DNA of 43,185 nucleotides from the NCBI GenBank assembly GCA_002349565.1, contig DEDN01000002.1, positions 1 through 43,185 of the forward strand, written 5' to 3'. The position numbers were made by a program, and so were the translations under genes. Source of the stretch: Alphaproteobacteria bacterium UBA2903. Its GTDB lineage: Bacteria; Pseudomonadota; Alphaproteobacteria; CAAGCB01; CAG-977. The notes beneath the pieces are model-generated. The model saw nothing but the letters and a program-made list of their open reading frames with translations. It ran no database searches and was not told the origin of the DNA. Positions 1-7,961 of this stretch are shown one piece after another. How positions within the stretch are numbered: the stretch's first letter is position 1; each line of letters starts with the position of its first letter.

Positions 1-672
1 TGCGTCAAAAAATCGGGCTGCTGCACAAGCAATTCCGACTGCTCCGGCGGACAGAAGTGCTCAAACAACAAGTGTGTTGAAAAAACGTGCGAAGATTCGG
101 GGTATTACTCGTCGTGTCCTGCGGGCAAAAAACTGGGCGGCAGCAATATAGGCAGCTGTTGGACAGAATGTATAGATATTACATGTCCTGCCGGCTACAC
201 AAAAACACAACCGTCCTGCTCCGGTTCAGGATACGAAGTGGTTTCAAAAGATGTCGACGGACTGACTTGCTACACATGCGCTATGAAAGCGTGTCCCAGC
301 GGTTACGATTACATAATCCATGGCACGTTCATTACCGAAGAATACTGCCAAGGTTCCAACAAATACTACGAAAGCAACGGGTATTCAGGAGATTATCCTT
401 GCGGAAAATGCTATGGTCAGAGACCTTCCAGCAGTACCACTCCCCAAGTCTGCAAATTGCACACCGATTGTCCGTCCGGATATGAATGCACGAATGGCGG
501 ATATGCATGCAGAAAATGCGGGGTTGGCAGTAATATGGGTACCGGCTATGGCAACTGCAACTGCTCTGTGGGAACTTGGTCAACAGGGAACGGCGGCTGC
601 TCCAGCGACATATGCCCGGGCGGTGCTTCCAAGAAGTACAACTCTTGGAAAAACGTTTATGAATGTCCTTAA
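1..672 (+). CDS. Cysteine-rich repeat protein, 3' part (partial)
   Basis: The reading frame is open from the first base of the window and ends at TAA 670-672, so only the C-terminal 223 residues are seen; the start lies to the left. Cysteine is extremely frequent, in short CxxC and CPxGY modules. One module (about 290-415: ACPSGY, then YCQGS, then ESNGYSGDYPCGKC) closely matches the roughly 36-residue units of the Cys-rich gene at the right end of the window, so the two belong to one family. A secreted, disulfide-bonded or metal-binding surface protein is an inference from composition; no catalytic motif is visible. A strong terminator follows directly. Confidence 0.75.
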   Translation, partial: CVKKSGCCTSNSDCSGGQKCSNNKCVEKTCEDSGYYSSCPAGKKLGGSNIGSCWTECIDITCPAGYTKTQPSCSGSGYEVVSKDVDGLTCYTCAMKACPSGYDYIIHGTFITEEYCQGSNKYYESNGYSGDYPCGKCYGQRPSSSTTPQVCKLHTDCPSGYECTNGGYACRKCGVGSNMGTGYGNCNCSVGTWSTGNGGCSSDICPGGASKKYNSWKNVYECP

Positions 673-683
673 CAATTTGAAAA

Positions 684-715
684 ACATCGGCGGAGAAATC
701 CGCCGATGTTTTTTT
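684..715 (+). terminator. Rho-independent terminator of the left Cys-rich gene
   Basis: An 11-bp perfect stem (684-694 with 699-709) with a GAAA tetraloop is followed by a run of T. The stem core, catcggcgga/tccgccgatg, is the same sequence as the hairpin after the right-hand Cys-rich gene at 41645-41668. Confidence 0.92.
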
Positions 716-723
716 ATATTTCA

Positions 724-808
724 TTGAAAAATAAAAAGAAGAATTGAAACTGCGAGTCCCGATAGGGGCGCGGCAGTCCCGTGAAAGGATTGGCACCCGT
801 GCGCCCGC
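724..808 (+). repeat. Dispersed intergenic repeat, copy 1
   Basis: The stretch beginning ttgaaaaataaaaagaag and running through gtcccgataggggcgcggc to a tggcaccc segment is closely matched by 41299-41380 in the same orientation. Both copies lie between convergent gene ends, each beside a Cys-rich gene. The similarity is highest over the first 50 bases and patchy afterwards. Confidence 0.7.
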
Positions 809-813
809 GTCCC

Positions 814-849
814 GGGATTGCTTCACCCGCTACGCGGGTTCGCAATTGC
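814..849. repeat. REP-like palindromic element
   Basis: The element reads gggattgcttc, then a perfect hairpin (acccgc-tac-gcgggt), then tcgcaattgc. The gggattgc...gcaat frame recurs in the 41249-41558 mosaic. It sits 3' of dnaJ and could also stabilise or end that transcript, but no T run follows on the minus strand. Confidence 0.6.
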
Positions 850-876
850 AATTTTATATTTTAATATGCAACGACC

Positions 877-2010
877 TTACTTCAGCAATTCGCGCAGCTT
901 TTCAAAAAATCCCGTCGATTGAGGACTGGATTCCTTGCTTTCCGCGGCAAACTGTTTCAGCAGTTCTTTTTGCTTGTCGGTCAACTTGGTCGGCGTTTCG
1001 ACCGTAAAGCGGACGAACAGGTCGCCGACGCTCTTGCTTTGCAGCATGGTCATGCCTTTTTTGCGCAGGCGGACTTCCGTTCCCGACTGCGTGCCTTCGT
1101 CGATTTTGACCTTTTCGGACGTGCCGTCAATGCAGGGAATGTCGATTTCGCCGCCCAAAGCCGCCGTCGTCATGGACAAAGGAACGGTGCAGTACAAATT
1201 CGCCGCGTCGCGTTTAAAAATCGGGTGCGGCTTGATGTGAACAAAGATGTACAAATCCCCGTTCGGTCCGCCGTTCATGCCCGCTTCGCCCTGTCCCGCC
1301 AAACGCATTCTGTTTTCGGAATCGATGCCCGCGGGAATGGTGACTTCCAGCACTTTCTTTTGCGACACTTTGCCCGTTCCGCCGCATTTTTTGCACGGGT
1401 TTTTGATGACTTTACCCGTTCCGTTGCAGGTGGGACACATTCTTTCTTCAATAAAGAATCCCGCTTGACGGCGCACGCGTCCCGTGCCGTGGCAAGTGTC
1501 GCAGGTTTCGGCTTTCGATCCTTCCGCCGCGCCTGTGCCGTGGCAGTCTTCGCATTTCACCGCCGTTTGAATTTCGATTTCCTTGGTCAAGCCTTTGTAG
1601 GCTTCCTCCAGCGTGATTTCCAAGTCGTAGCGGATGTCCGCGCCGCGAACGCCCTCTTGCTGCCGCGAACGGCGCGCGCCGCCCATAAATTCGCTGAAGA
1701 TGTCTTCGAAAATGCTGCCGAAGCCCGCGCCCGAACCACCGCCGAAATCAAAGTTGAAGCCGCCAAAACCGCTGGCGCCCGCGCCTTGGGCGAACGCCGC
1801 GTGTCCGTAACGGTCGTAAGCCGCGCGTTTTTGGCTGTCTTTCAAAACTTCGTAAGCTTCCGTGACTTCCTTGAACTTCAGTTCGGCTTCGGCGTTGCCG
1901 GGGTTGCGGTCGGGGTGGTATTTCATCGCCAGCGTGCGGTACGCTTTTTTGATTTCGACGTCCGTCGCCCCCTTTTGCAGTCCCAAAAGTTCGTAATAAT
2001 CCTTTTCCAT
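877..2010 (-). CDS. dnaJ: Chaperone protein DnaJ
   Basis: This is a 377-residue DnaJ (Hsp40) that delivers unfolded proteins to DnaK and stimulates its ATPase. The N-terminal J domain carries the HPD motif (YHPDRNPG, near residue 33). A Gly/Phe-rich linker follows, then four CxxCxGxG zinc-binding repeats (CEDCHGTG, CDTCHGTG, CPTCNGTG, CKKCGGTG) and the C-terminal substrate-binding domains, so it is a complete type I DnaJ. ATG at 2008-2010 is chosen over the GTG one codon upstream because AAGGA then sits 7 bases away. It lies 70 bp downstream of dnaK on the same strand, the usual co-transcribed order. Confidence 0.96.
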   Translation of the reverse strand: MEKDYYELLGLQKGATDVEIKKAYRTLAMKYHPDRNPGNAEAELKFKEVTEAYEVLKDSQKRAAYDRYGHAAFAQGAGASGFGGFNFDFGGGSGAGFGSIFEDIFSEFMGGARRSRQQEGVRGADIRYDLEITLEEAYKGLTKEIEIQTAVKCEDCHGTGAAEGSKAETCDTCHGTGRVRRQAGFFIEERMCPTCNGTGKVIKNPCKKCGGTGKVSQKKVLEVTIPAGIDSENRMRLAGQGEAGMNGGPNGDLYIFVHIKPHPIFKRDAANLYCTVPLSMTTAALGGEIDIPCIDGTSEKVKIDEGTQSGTEVRLRKKGMTMLQSKSVGDLFVRFTVETPTKLTDKQKELLKQFAAESKESSPQSTGFFEKLRELLK

Positions 2011-2033
2011 CACGGTATCCTTTTAAAGCGAAA

Positions 2034-2062
2034 ACCGTTCGGAGGATTTTCCCCCGAACGGT
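2034..2062 (-). promoter_or_regulatory. Intergenic hairpin between dnaK and dnaJ
   Basis: A 9-bp perfect inverted repeat (accgttcgg at 2034-2042, ccgaacggt at 2054-2062) lies between the dnaK stop and the dnaJ ribosome binding site. On the minus strand it is followed by ttttcgcttt, a weak T run. It could act as a partial terminator or mRNA stabiliser that sets dnaK above dnaJ; that role is inference. Confidence 0.55.
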
Positions 2063-2080
2063 CGATAGCAAGTGCGTTAA

Positions 2081-3991
2081 TTATTTTTTGACTTCTTCAA
2101 AGTCGGCGTCAACAACGTCTTCTTCGGGTTTCGCGGACGCGGCTTCTTCAGCCCCCGCCTGCGCGCCCGCTTGAGCCGCCGATTCCTGCTGCGCTTTGTA
2201 CAGCGCTTCGCCGATTTTCATCGAAGACTGCATCAACGCTTCGGATTTGGCGTTGATTTTTTCGACGTCGCCCGATTCCAGAACATCCTGCAGGGCTTTG
2301 ATGTCGGCTTCGATTTTTTCCTTGTCGGAAGCGGAAACTTTGTCGCCCAAGTCTTTGATGTTCTTTTCGGTCGCGTGAATCAAGCTTTCAGCTTTGTTTT
2401 TCGCGTCGACGGCTTCGCGGCGTTTCTTGTCTTCGGAAGCATGGGCTTCGGCGTCTTTGACCATTTTGTCAATGTCGGCTTCGCTCAAACCGCCCGACGA
2501 CTGAATACGGATTGTCTGTTCCTTGCCCGTGGCTTTGTCTTTCGCGGACACGTTGACGATGCCGTTCGCGTCAATGTCGAACGTGACTTCGATTTGCGGC
2601 ATACCGCGCGGCGCGGCGGGAATGCCGACCAAGTCGAACTGACCCAGCAGTTTGTTGTCGGCGGTCATTTCGCGTTCGCCTTGGAACACGCGGATGGTCA
2701 CAGCCGTCTGTCCGTCTTCGGCGGTCGAGAACATTTGCGATTTGCGCGTCGGAATGGTCGTGTTGCGGTCAATCAAGCGCGTAAACACGCCGCCCAGCGT
2801 TTCAATACCCAAAGACAGCGGGGTCACGTCCAACAACAGAACGTCTTTGACGTCGCCTTTCAGCACGCCGCCCTGAATCGCGGCACCCAAAGCCACGACT
2901 TCGTCGGGGTTGACGCCTTTGTGCGGTTCGCGGCCGAAGAATTCTTTGACGATTTCCTGAACCTTGGGCATACGGGTCATACCGCCGACCAAGATGACTT
3001 CGTCAATGTCGGACGCTTTCAAGCCCGCGTCTTTCAACGCTTTTTCGCACGGAATTTTGGTGCGTTCCAACAGGTCTTCGACCAAGGATTCCATTTTGGC
3101 GCGCGTCAGCTTCACGTTCAAATGTTTCGGACCCGTCGCGTCCGCCGTGATGAACGGCAGATTGATTTCCGTCTGCTGAGCCGAAGACAGTTCGATTTTC
3201 GCCTTTTCCGCAGCTTCTTTCAAACGCTGCAAAGCCAGCTTGTCGTTGCGCAGGTCGATGCCCTGTTCTTTCTGGAATTCATCGGCAAGGAAGTTGATGA
3301 TGCGCGCGTCGAAATCTTCGCCGCCCAAGAACGTGTCGCCGTTGGTGGCTTTGACTTCGAACACGCCGTCGCCGATTTCCAAAACGGAAACGTCGAACGT
3401 GCCGCCGCCCAAGTCGTACACGACAATCGTGCCGCTGGCTTTTTTATCCATGCCGTACGCCAAAGCCGCAGCCGTCGGTTCGTTGATGATGCGCAGCACT
3501 TCCAAGCCCGCGATTTTGCCCGCGTCCTTGGTCGCCTGACGCTGCGAGTCGTCAAAATAGGCGGGAACCGTAATAACGGCCTGCGTCACGGGTTCGCCCA
3601 AGAAAGCTTCGGCGTCTTCTTTCAATTTTTGCAGAATGAAAGCGGAAACCTGGCTGGGGGCATACTTTTTGTCATACGCCTGCACCCACGCGTCGCCGTT
3701 TTCGCCCGCAATAATATGATAAGGAACCAAAGTTTTGGCGCGTTCAACCTGTTTGTCGTCGAAACGGCGGCCGATTAAACGCTTAATCGCAAAAAAAGTG
3801 CCTTCGGGGTTGGTAACCGCCTGACGTTTGGCGGACTGACCGACCAATTTTTCGCCGCTTTGGGTAAAAGCGACCATTGACGGAGTGGTGCGGGCGCCTT
3901 CCGCGTTTTCAATGACGCGCGCATCCTTGCCATCCATAATAGCAAAACAAGAATTTGTCGTACCTAAATCGATACCAATGACTTTTCCCAT
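2081..3991 (-). CDS. dnaK: Chaperone protein DnaK (Hsp70)
   Basis: This is a 636-residue Hsp70 ATPase chaperone. The N-terminal nucleotide-binding domain opens with GIDLGTTNSC and contains VYDLGGGTFDVS. The conserved linker (DVKDVLLLDVTPLSLGIET) joins it to the substrate-binding domain, and the C-terminus ends in an acidic tail near VDADFEEVKK. The ATG at 3991 is used because the protein then begins MGKVIGIDLGT like other DnaKs and has AGAGGGA 5' of it; a longer frame reaching 4072 adds 27 residues with no family resemblance. It is first in a dnaK-dnaJ operon and is divergent from the DUF2333 gene. Confidence 0.97.
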   Translation of the reverse strand: MGKVIGIDLGTTNSCFAIMDGKDARVIENAEGARTTPSMVAFTQSGEKLVGQSAKRQAVTNPEGTFFAIKRLIGRRFDDKQVERAKTLVPYHIIAGENGDAWVQAYDKKYAPSQVSAFILQKLKEDAEAFLGEPVTQAVITVPAYFDDSQRQATKDAGKIAGLEVLRIINEPTAAALAYGMDKKASGTIVVYDLGGGTFDVSVLEIGDGVFEVKATNGDTFLGGEDFDARIINFLADEFQKEQGIDLRNDKLALQRLKEAAEKAKIELSSAQQTEINLPFITADATGPKHLNVKLTRAKMESLVEDLLERTKIPCEKALKDAGLKASDIDEVILVGGMTRMPKVQEIVKEFFGREPHKGVNPDEVVALGAAIQGGVLKGDVKDVLLLDVTPLSLGIETLGGVFTRLIDRNTTIPTRKSQMFSTAEDGQTAVTIRVFQGEREMTADNKLLGQFDLVGIPAAPRGMPQIEVTFDIDANGIVNVSAKDKATGKEQTIRIQSSGGLSEADIDKMVKDAEAHASEDKKRREAVDAKNKAESLIHATEKNIKDLGDKVSASDKEKIEADIKALQDVLESGDVEKINAKSEALMQSSMKIGEALYKAQQESAAQAGAQAGAEEAASAKPEEDVVDADFEEVKK

Positions 3992-4042
3992 AAAAATCCC
4001 TCTTTTCAAAAGAAACCGCCCGTTCGGGCATCCATCGCAAAG

Positions 4043-4073
4043 ATATATAGGCAAGAGGTTTGTGTTTCGCAAC
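4043..4073 (-). promoter_or_regulatory. Possible heat-shock (sigma-32-type) promoter of dnaK
   Basis: Read on the minus strand, GTTG (4073-4070) is followed after 18 bases by CCTATATAT (4051-4043). This fits the alphaproteobacterial RpoH pattern CTTG-N17/18-CYTAT with one mismatch in the -35 box. It could also be read as a plain -10 box. It lies about 55 bp upstream of the dnaK start. Confidence 0.45.
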
Positions 4074-4153
4074 CGCCGAAAGAAACTTTTTTCGATTTTT
4101 TTTCCCGTTCAAACAAGGTATGATGCCTTAATCAAACAACCAAGGGGATTTGA

Positions 4154-5128
4154 ATGTCTTTTTTACAAAAAACATGCAAAGCCGTCGGGCTTTTTTCGGG
4201 CAAGATCAAACTGTATCTGAAAAGCTCGCAAAGCTTTACACCGTATGCGAAACAGCAGCTGAAAGACTTTGTTGTCAAATGGTGGGGCTGGGTGCTGGCG
4301 GGAACGGTGCTGTTCATCCTGTTTTATTATCCCGCGGGCGCGCTGGTGACCCACCGCGTCGATCTGTCGATGGCGCTGAACGACGGTGCAGCCGCACCCA
4401 AAGCCGTTTCGACTTTGGAAGCGTTGGGCAGCCGTGAATTGAACCGCAATATTTACACGCCCAATCTGCCGTTTTTTTATCCGGGCGCGGTTTTGGACAA
4501 TATGCCCGCTTTTCAAACGGGCGTTTTCAGCGAAATCAAGGACTTCACCAAAACGCTTTTGACGCTGAAGCCCGACAGCGCGGAGCTTTCCCGCGCGGCG
4601 GAACTGTTTTCCTATCCGCCCGATGTTTGGTATTTCAAGGACGGCAAACCCGCCAAATCGTCCGCCGCTCAATACAAAGAAGCCGTTGCGGCTTTGAACG
4701 CGTACAAAAAAAGCAGCCGTTCGTTGGAATTGTCCGCCGACGAATTGCCCGCCGTCATCCGCTCTTTGCGCGATTCTTTGAAGCGCGAGGGCGAGCGCAT
4801 CGAAAACCATATCGTCAAAAACGAAAAGAAGTTTTTCGATTGGCAGGCGGACGACCTGTTTTACTTTGTCAAAGGGCGGGCGTATGTCATCGCTTTGCTG
4901 CTGCGCGATATGAAAACGGACTTTCCCGCCGCGTTCGAGGATGAAACATTCAAAAATATGGTGGACGAAGCGCAAATCTCTTTGCAAAAAGCATTGGACA
5001 TTCAGCCGCTGATCGTTTCGAACGCCAGTCCTCAAACGCAGTTCGCGCCGAATCATCTGTTGGGATTGGGCTTTTATCTGTCGCGCGCGCAAAGCGTTTT
5101 GACCGAAACGGAAGCGTATCTGCAATGA
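4154..5128 (+). CDS. DUF2333 family membrane-anchored protein
   Basis: This is a 324-residue protein with a single strongly hydrophobic segment at about residues 43-65 (WWGWVLAGTVLFILFYYPAG), preceded by a basic N-terminus. A large, probably periplasmic, domain follows. The arrangement and the motifs around the membrane segment (YPAGALVTHRVD) and FLPN-like C-terminal parts match the DUF2333 family of unknown function in proteobacteria. AAGGGGA lies 5 bases before the ATG. Its stop overlaps the next start (ATGA at 5125), so the two genes are translationally coupled. Confidence 0.75.
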   Translation: MSFLQKTCKAVGLFSGKIKLYLKSSQSFTPYAKQQLKDFVVKWWGWVLAGTVLFILFYYPAGALVTHRVDLSMALNDGAAAPKAVSTLEALGSRELNRNIYTPNLPFFYPGAVLDNMPAFQTGVFSEIKDFTKTLLTLKPDSAELSRAAELFSYPPDVWYFKDGKPAKSSAAQYKEAVAALNAYKKSSRSLELSADELPAVIRSLRDSLKREGERIENHIVKNEKKFFDWQADDLFYFVKGRAYVIALLLRDMKTDFPAAFEDETFKNMVDEAQISLQKALDIQPLIVSNASPQTQFAPNHLLGLGFYLSRAQSVLTETEAYLQ

Positions 5129-6021
5129 AAAAGATTTTATCGGTGCTGCTGCTTGCCGCGGCGGGGATCGCCGTTTGGCTTTTCCTGCCCGAATCCGTTC
5201 CGACGGGGGACAAGCGGGCGGACGGACTGTATTTCGGCGCAATGAAGACGGCGCGGCTGAAATCGGCGTTTAAAGCGCAAAACTATGATATGGCGGATGT
5301 TTTGGAAAACAAAAAGCCCGTGCCGCGTTTGTTCGTCGAAGCCGTGCCTTCGGATTTCAACCGTTCGAAATACGACGATGAGCGTCCCGCTTTGTTTACG
5401 GAAATGCTGTTGCCCGTGATTATGAAAGCCAATGCGGACGTTTTGACCGAACGTGCCGGAATTGAACGGCTGAAAGCGAAATTTGAAGCCAAAGAAGCTT
5501 TTTCACCCGAAGAAACCGCTTTGCTGCAAACCGCCGCCGAAAAATACGATGTTGATTTCAATACCGAAGATTTCAGCAAGTTTTTCAATGAAATGCTCTT
5601 GGCGGTCGATGCCGTGCCGCCGTCTTTGCTGCTGGCGATGGCGGCGGAAGATTCGGGGTTTGCGACCAGCCGCTACGCCCGCGAATACAACGCCGTGTTT
5701 CATGCCCGCGATTGGAACGGCAGCGGCGTCGAACCCGACGAACCGCGGAAAGAGGGGGAAACTTACCTTATCAAAACGTTTCCGACGCTGTATGACGCGG
5801 TGGCGGACAGAATTTTGTATTTGAACACGGTCAACCGTTTCGATTCCCTGCGCGCCGCGCGCGCCGAATACCGCCGCACGAAAAACCCGCTGTACGGCAG
5901 ACGGATTGCGCAGGCTTTCCGCCTGTTTCCCGACAGGGAGTTCAAGTATCCCGACATATTGAAGCACCTGATCAATCAATACGGATGGTCGCCTTTGGAT
6001 TTGGCTGCTTTGTCAAACTAA
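5125..6021 (+). CDS. Bax-like glucosaminidase-domain protein
   Basis: This is a 298-residue protein with an N-terminal signal or anchor sequence (residues 1-20). Its C-terminal half resembles the Bax/FlgJ-type peptidoglycan glucosaminidase domain: VPPSLLLAMAAEDSGFATSR, then YAREYNAVFH and a late LNTVNRFDSLRAARAEYRR segment. In the family the catalytic Glu sits in an A-A-x-E-S-G context; here the aligned residue is Asp, with Glu one position earlier, so activity is uncertain. It is coupled to the DUF2333 gene by a 4-bp overlap, which suggests a joint envelope role. The family call rests on motif reading only. Confidence 0.65.
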   Translation: MKKILSVLLLAAAGIAVWLFLPESVPTGDKRADGLYFGAMKTARLKSAFKAQNYDMADVLENKKPVPRLFVEAVPSDFNRSKYDDERPALFTEMLLPVIMKANADVLTERAGIERLKAKFEAKEAFSPEETALLQTAAEKYDVDFNTEDFSKFFNEMLLAVDAVPPSLLLAMAAEDSGFATSRYAREYNAVFHARDWNGSGVEPDEPRKEGETYLIKTFPTLYDAVADRILYLNTVNRFDSLRAARAEYRRTKNPLYGRRIAQAFRLFPDREFKYPDILKHLINQYGWSPLDLAALSN

Positions 6022-6078
6022 AAAAGAGCTGTTCAATCAAGAGGCATTCCTTTAATATCGAGGGCGGAGATTTTTTTA

Positions 6079-7200
6079 ATGAAAGCAAAGGCGTATCTTT
6101 CCCGAAACGAATCCGAAGCAATCGTCGCTTTTGGCGGCGACTGGTCGGTGGAATGTCCGTTGGACGACCGCGACGGCGTGTTGACCGATTTTGAAAGCGG
6201 CGGTTTCCAAACCGTGGTTTTTTCGGGGAAAAGCTTGGGAAAATGGGACAGCGCGCTGATTGCTTTTCTGTTGCGTTTGATTCAAGAATGTGCAAAACGC
6301 GGCATTTCATACACGCTGACGGATATGCCCGACGGTGTTGAACCGCTGGTGAAACTGGCTTTGACCGTTCCGCCGCGTGTTGTCCGCAAAGACGCCGAAC
6401 ACGCGAAGCCCATGCTTGATTTGCTGGGCGAAGCGGGTATCGCCGCGTGGAACGCTTCTTGCAAGGCGGGCTGTTTCATGCGCAAAGCGTATCGGTCGTT
6501 CGCCCGTTTTGTTGCGGGCAAAGCCGTTTTGCGCAAAAGCGATTTGCTGTGGGAAATTCAGGAAGCGGGTGTTTCCGCTTTGCCCATCGTGTCGCTGATC
6601 TGCTTTATGGTCGGGTTGATTGTCGCGTTTGTCGGATCGATTCAGCTCAAACTGTTCGGCGCGCAAATTTATGTTGCAAGCTTGGTTGCCATTGCGGTGA
6701 CCCGCGTGATGGGCGCGATTATGGCGGGAGTCATCATGGCGGGCAGAACGGGTGCGTCTTATGCCGCGACCATCGGATCGATGCAGGTGAACGAAGAAGT
6801 CGACGCGTTGGAAACCATGGGCATATCACCGTTTGATTTTCTGATTACGCCGCGGCTGCTGGCATTGTCGCTGATGATGCCGATTTTAACGGTTTACGCG
6901 GATTTGATGGGGATTTTGGGCGGCGCGTTCGTCGGAATCGTCATGCTGGGACTGTCGCCCGAAGAATACGCGCGCATGACGCTGAACGCTTTGGTTTCCA
7001 AAAACATCATCGTCGGAATCGTTCACGGCACGGTATTCGGCGTGATTATCGCGCTGTGCGGCTGTTATCAGGGATTGGTTTGCGGCAGGAACGCGTCCGC
7101 CGTCGGACGGGCGACGACTTCGGCGGTTGTGTATTCGATTGTGTGGATGACCGTTGCCACCGCCGTCCTGACGTTCATTTTCAATTTAATCGGAGTGTAG
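6079..7200 (+). CDS. mlaE: MlaE-type ABC transporter permease
   Basis: This is a 373-residue permease of the MlaE family, which moves phospholipid or other lipid between inner and outer membrane with an MCE protein. The N-terminal ~110 residues are soluble and STAS-like. The membrane part runs from about residue 170 and includes the family-typical VIMAGRTGASYAATIGSM-QVNEEVDALETMG stretch facing the ATPase. The start has a purine-rich site (AGGGCGGAGA). It heads a four-gene operon with 4-bp or smaller gaps: permease, ATPase, MCE protein, lipoprotein. Confidence 0.9.
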   Translation: MKAKAYLSRNESEAIVAFGGDWSVECPLDDRDGVLTDFESGGFQTVVFSGKSLGKWDSALIAFLLRLIQECAKRGISYTLTDMPDGVEPLVKLALTVPPRVVRKDAEHAKPMLDLLGEAGIAAWNASCKAGCFMRKAYRSFARFVAGKAVLRKSDLLWEIQEAGVSALPIVSLICFMVGLIVAFVGSIQLKLFGAQIYVASLVAIAVTRVMGAIMAGVIMAGRTGASYAATIGSMQVNEEVDALETMGISPFDFLITPRLLALSLMMPILTVYADLMGILGGAFVGIVMLGLSPEEYARMTLNALVSKNIIVGIVHGTVFGVIIALCGCYQGLVCGRNASAVGRATTSAVVYSIVWMTVATAVLTFIFNLIGV

Positions 7201-7204
7201 TGAA

Positions 7205-7960
7205 ATGACGGCTCCGTTTTTAACCGTTTCGGATTTGACCGTCGCGTACGGCGACAACGTGATTATGAAAGACGTTTCCTTTACCGTCAACCGCGGCGAC
7301 GTGTTCATTATCATGGGCGCCAGCGGTTGCGGCAAAAGCACGCTGCTGTCCGTTTTAACGGGACTGAAAGAACCCGTCAAAGGCGACGTTTTGTTTGACG
7401 GATTGCCCTTTTGGGGCGAAAACTCGTCCGACGCGAACCGCAAGACCGCCATGCGCAAAGCCGGCATTTTATATCAAAGCGGCGCATTGTGGACATCCAT
7501 GACTTTGGCGGAAAACGTCGCTCTGCCTTTGACGCAGTACACGGCATTGACGCCCGCCGAAATCCAAGATTTGGTCGCGCTGAAGCTGGATTTGGTCGGA
7601 TTGGCGGGGTTTCAGGACTTTTATCCGTCGGAAATCAGCGGCGGCATGAAAAAACGTGCGGGACTGGCGCGCGCATTGGCGCTTGATCCGCAAATCGTGT
7701 TTTTCGACGAACCCAGCGCGGGGCTGGACCCGATAAGTTCCAAAAATTTGGACGATTTGATTTTGCAAATCAAAGAAAACCTGAACACGACGATTGTGAT
7801 GGTTACGCACGAATTGCCGTCTTTGCTGTCCGTCGGCACGAATTCGATATACCTGGACGTGGATACGAAAACCCTTATCGCGCAGGGAAAACCCGCCGAT
7901 TTGCTGAAAAACCCGCCCAACCCGAAAGTACAACACTTCCTGACCCGAGGAGAAAAATAA
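7205..7960 (+). CDS. mlaF: MlaF-type ABC transporter ATP-binding protein
   Basis: This 251-residue ATPase powers the MlaE permease. Walker A is GASGCGKST (residues ~38-46), the ABC signature is SGGMKKRAGLARAL and Walker B is IVFFDEPSAGLDP, followed by the H-loop in VTHEL. SGGMKKR is typical of the Mla/MCE branch. It starts 4 bp after the permease stop and ends 1 bp before the MCE gene, so expression is operonic. Confidence 0.92.
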   Translation: MTAPFLTVSDLTVAYGDNVIMKDVSFTVNRGDVFIIMGASGCGKSTLLSVLTGLKEPVKGDVLFDGLPFWGENSSDANRKTAMRKAGILYQSGALWTSMTLAENVALPLTQYTALTPAEIQDLVALKLDLVGLAGFQDFYPSEISGGMKKRAGLARALALDPQIVFFDEPSAGLDPISSKNLDDLILQIKENLNTTIVMVTHELPSLLSVGTNSIYLDVDTKTLIAQGKPADLLKNPPNPKVQHFLTRGEK

Positions 7961-7961
7961 A

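Noticed and set aside
332..826. Minus-strand ORF of 164 codons opposite the left Cys-rich gene
   Set aside because: It crosses the terminator and repeat region and has no motif; the plus-strand Cys-rich frame is clearly the coding one.
919..2091. Long open frame of 390 codons opposite dnaJ
   Set aside because: It mirrors the dnaJ reading frame, has strongly biased Phe/Arg/Val composition typical of antisense shadows and overlaps motifs that are certain on the minus strand.
2171..3778. Open frame of 535 codons opposite dnaK
   Set aside because: It is an antisense shadow of a well-conserved dnaK; the length results from codon bias, and no domain is recognisable.
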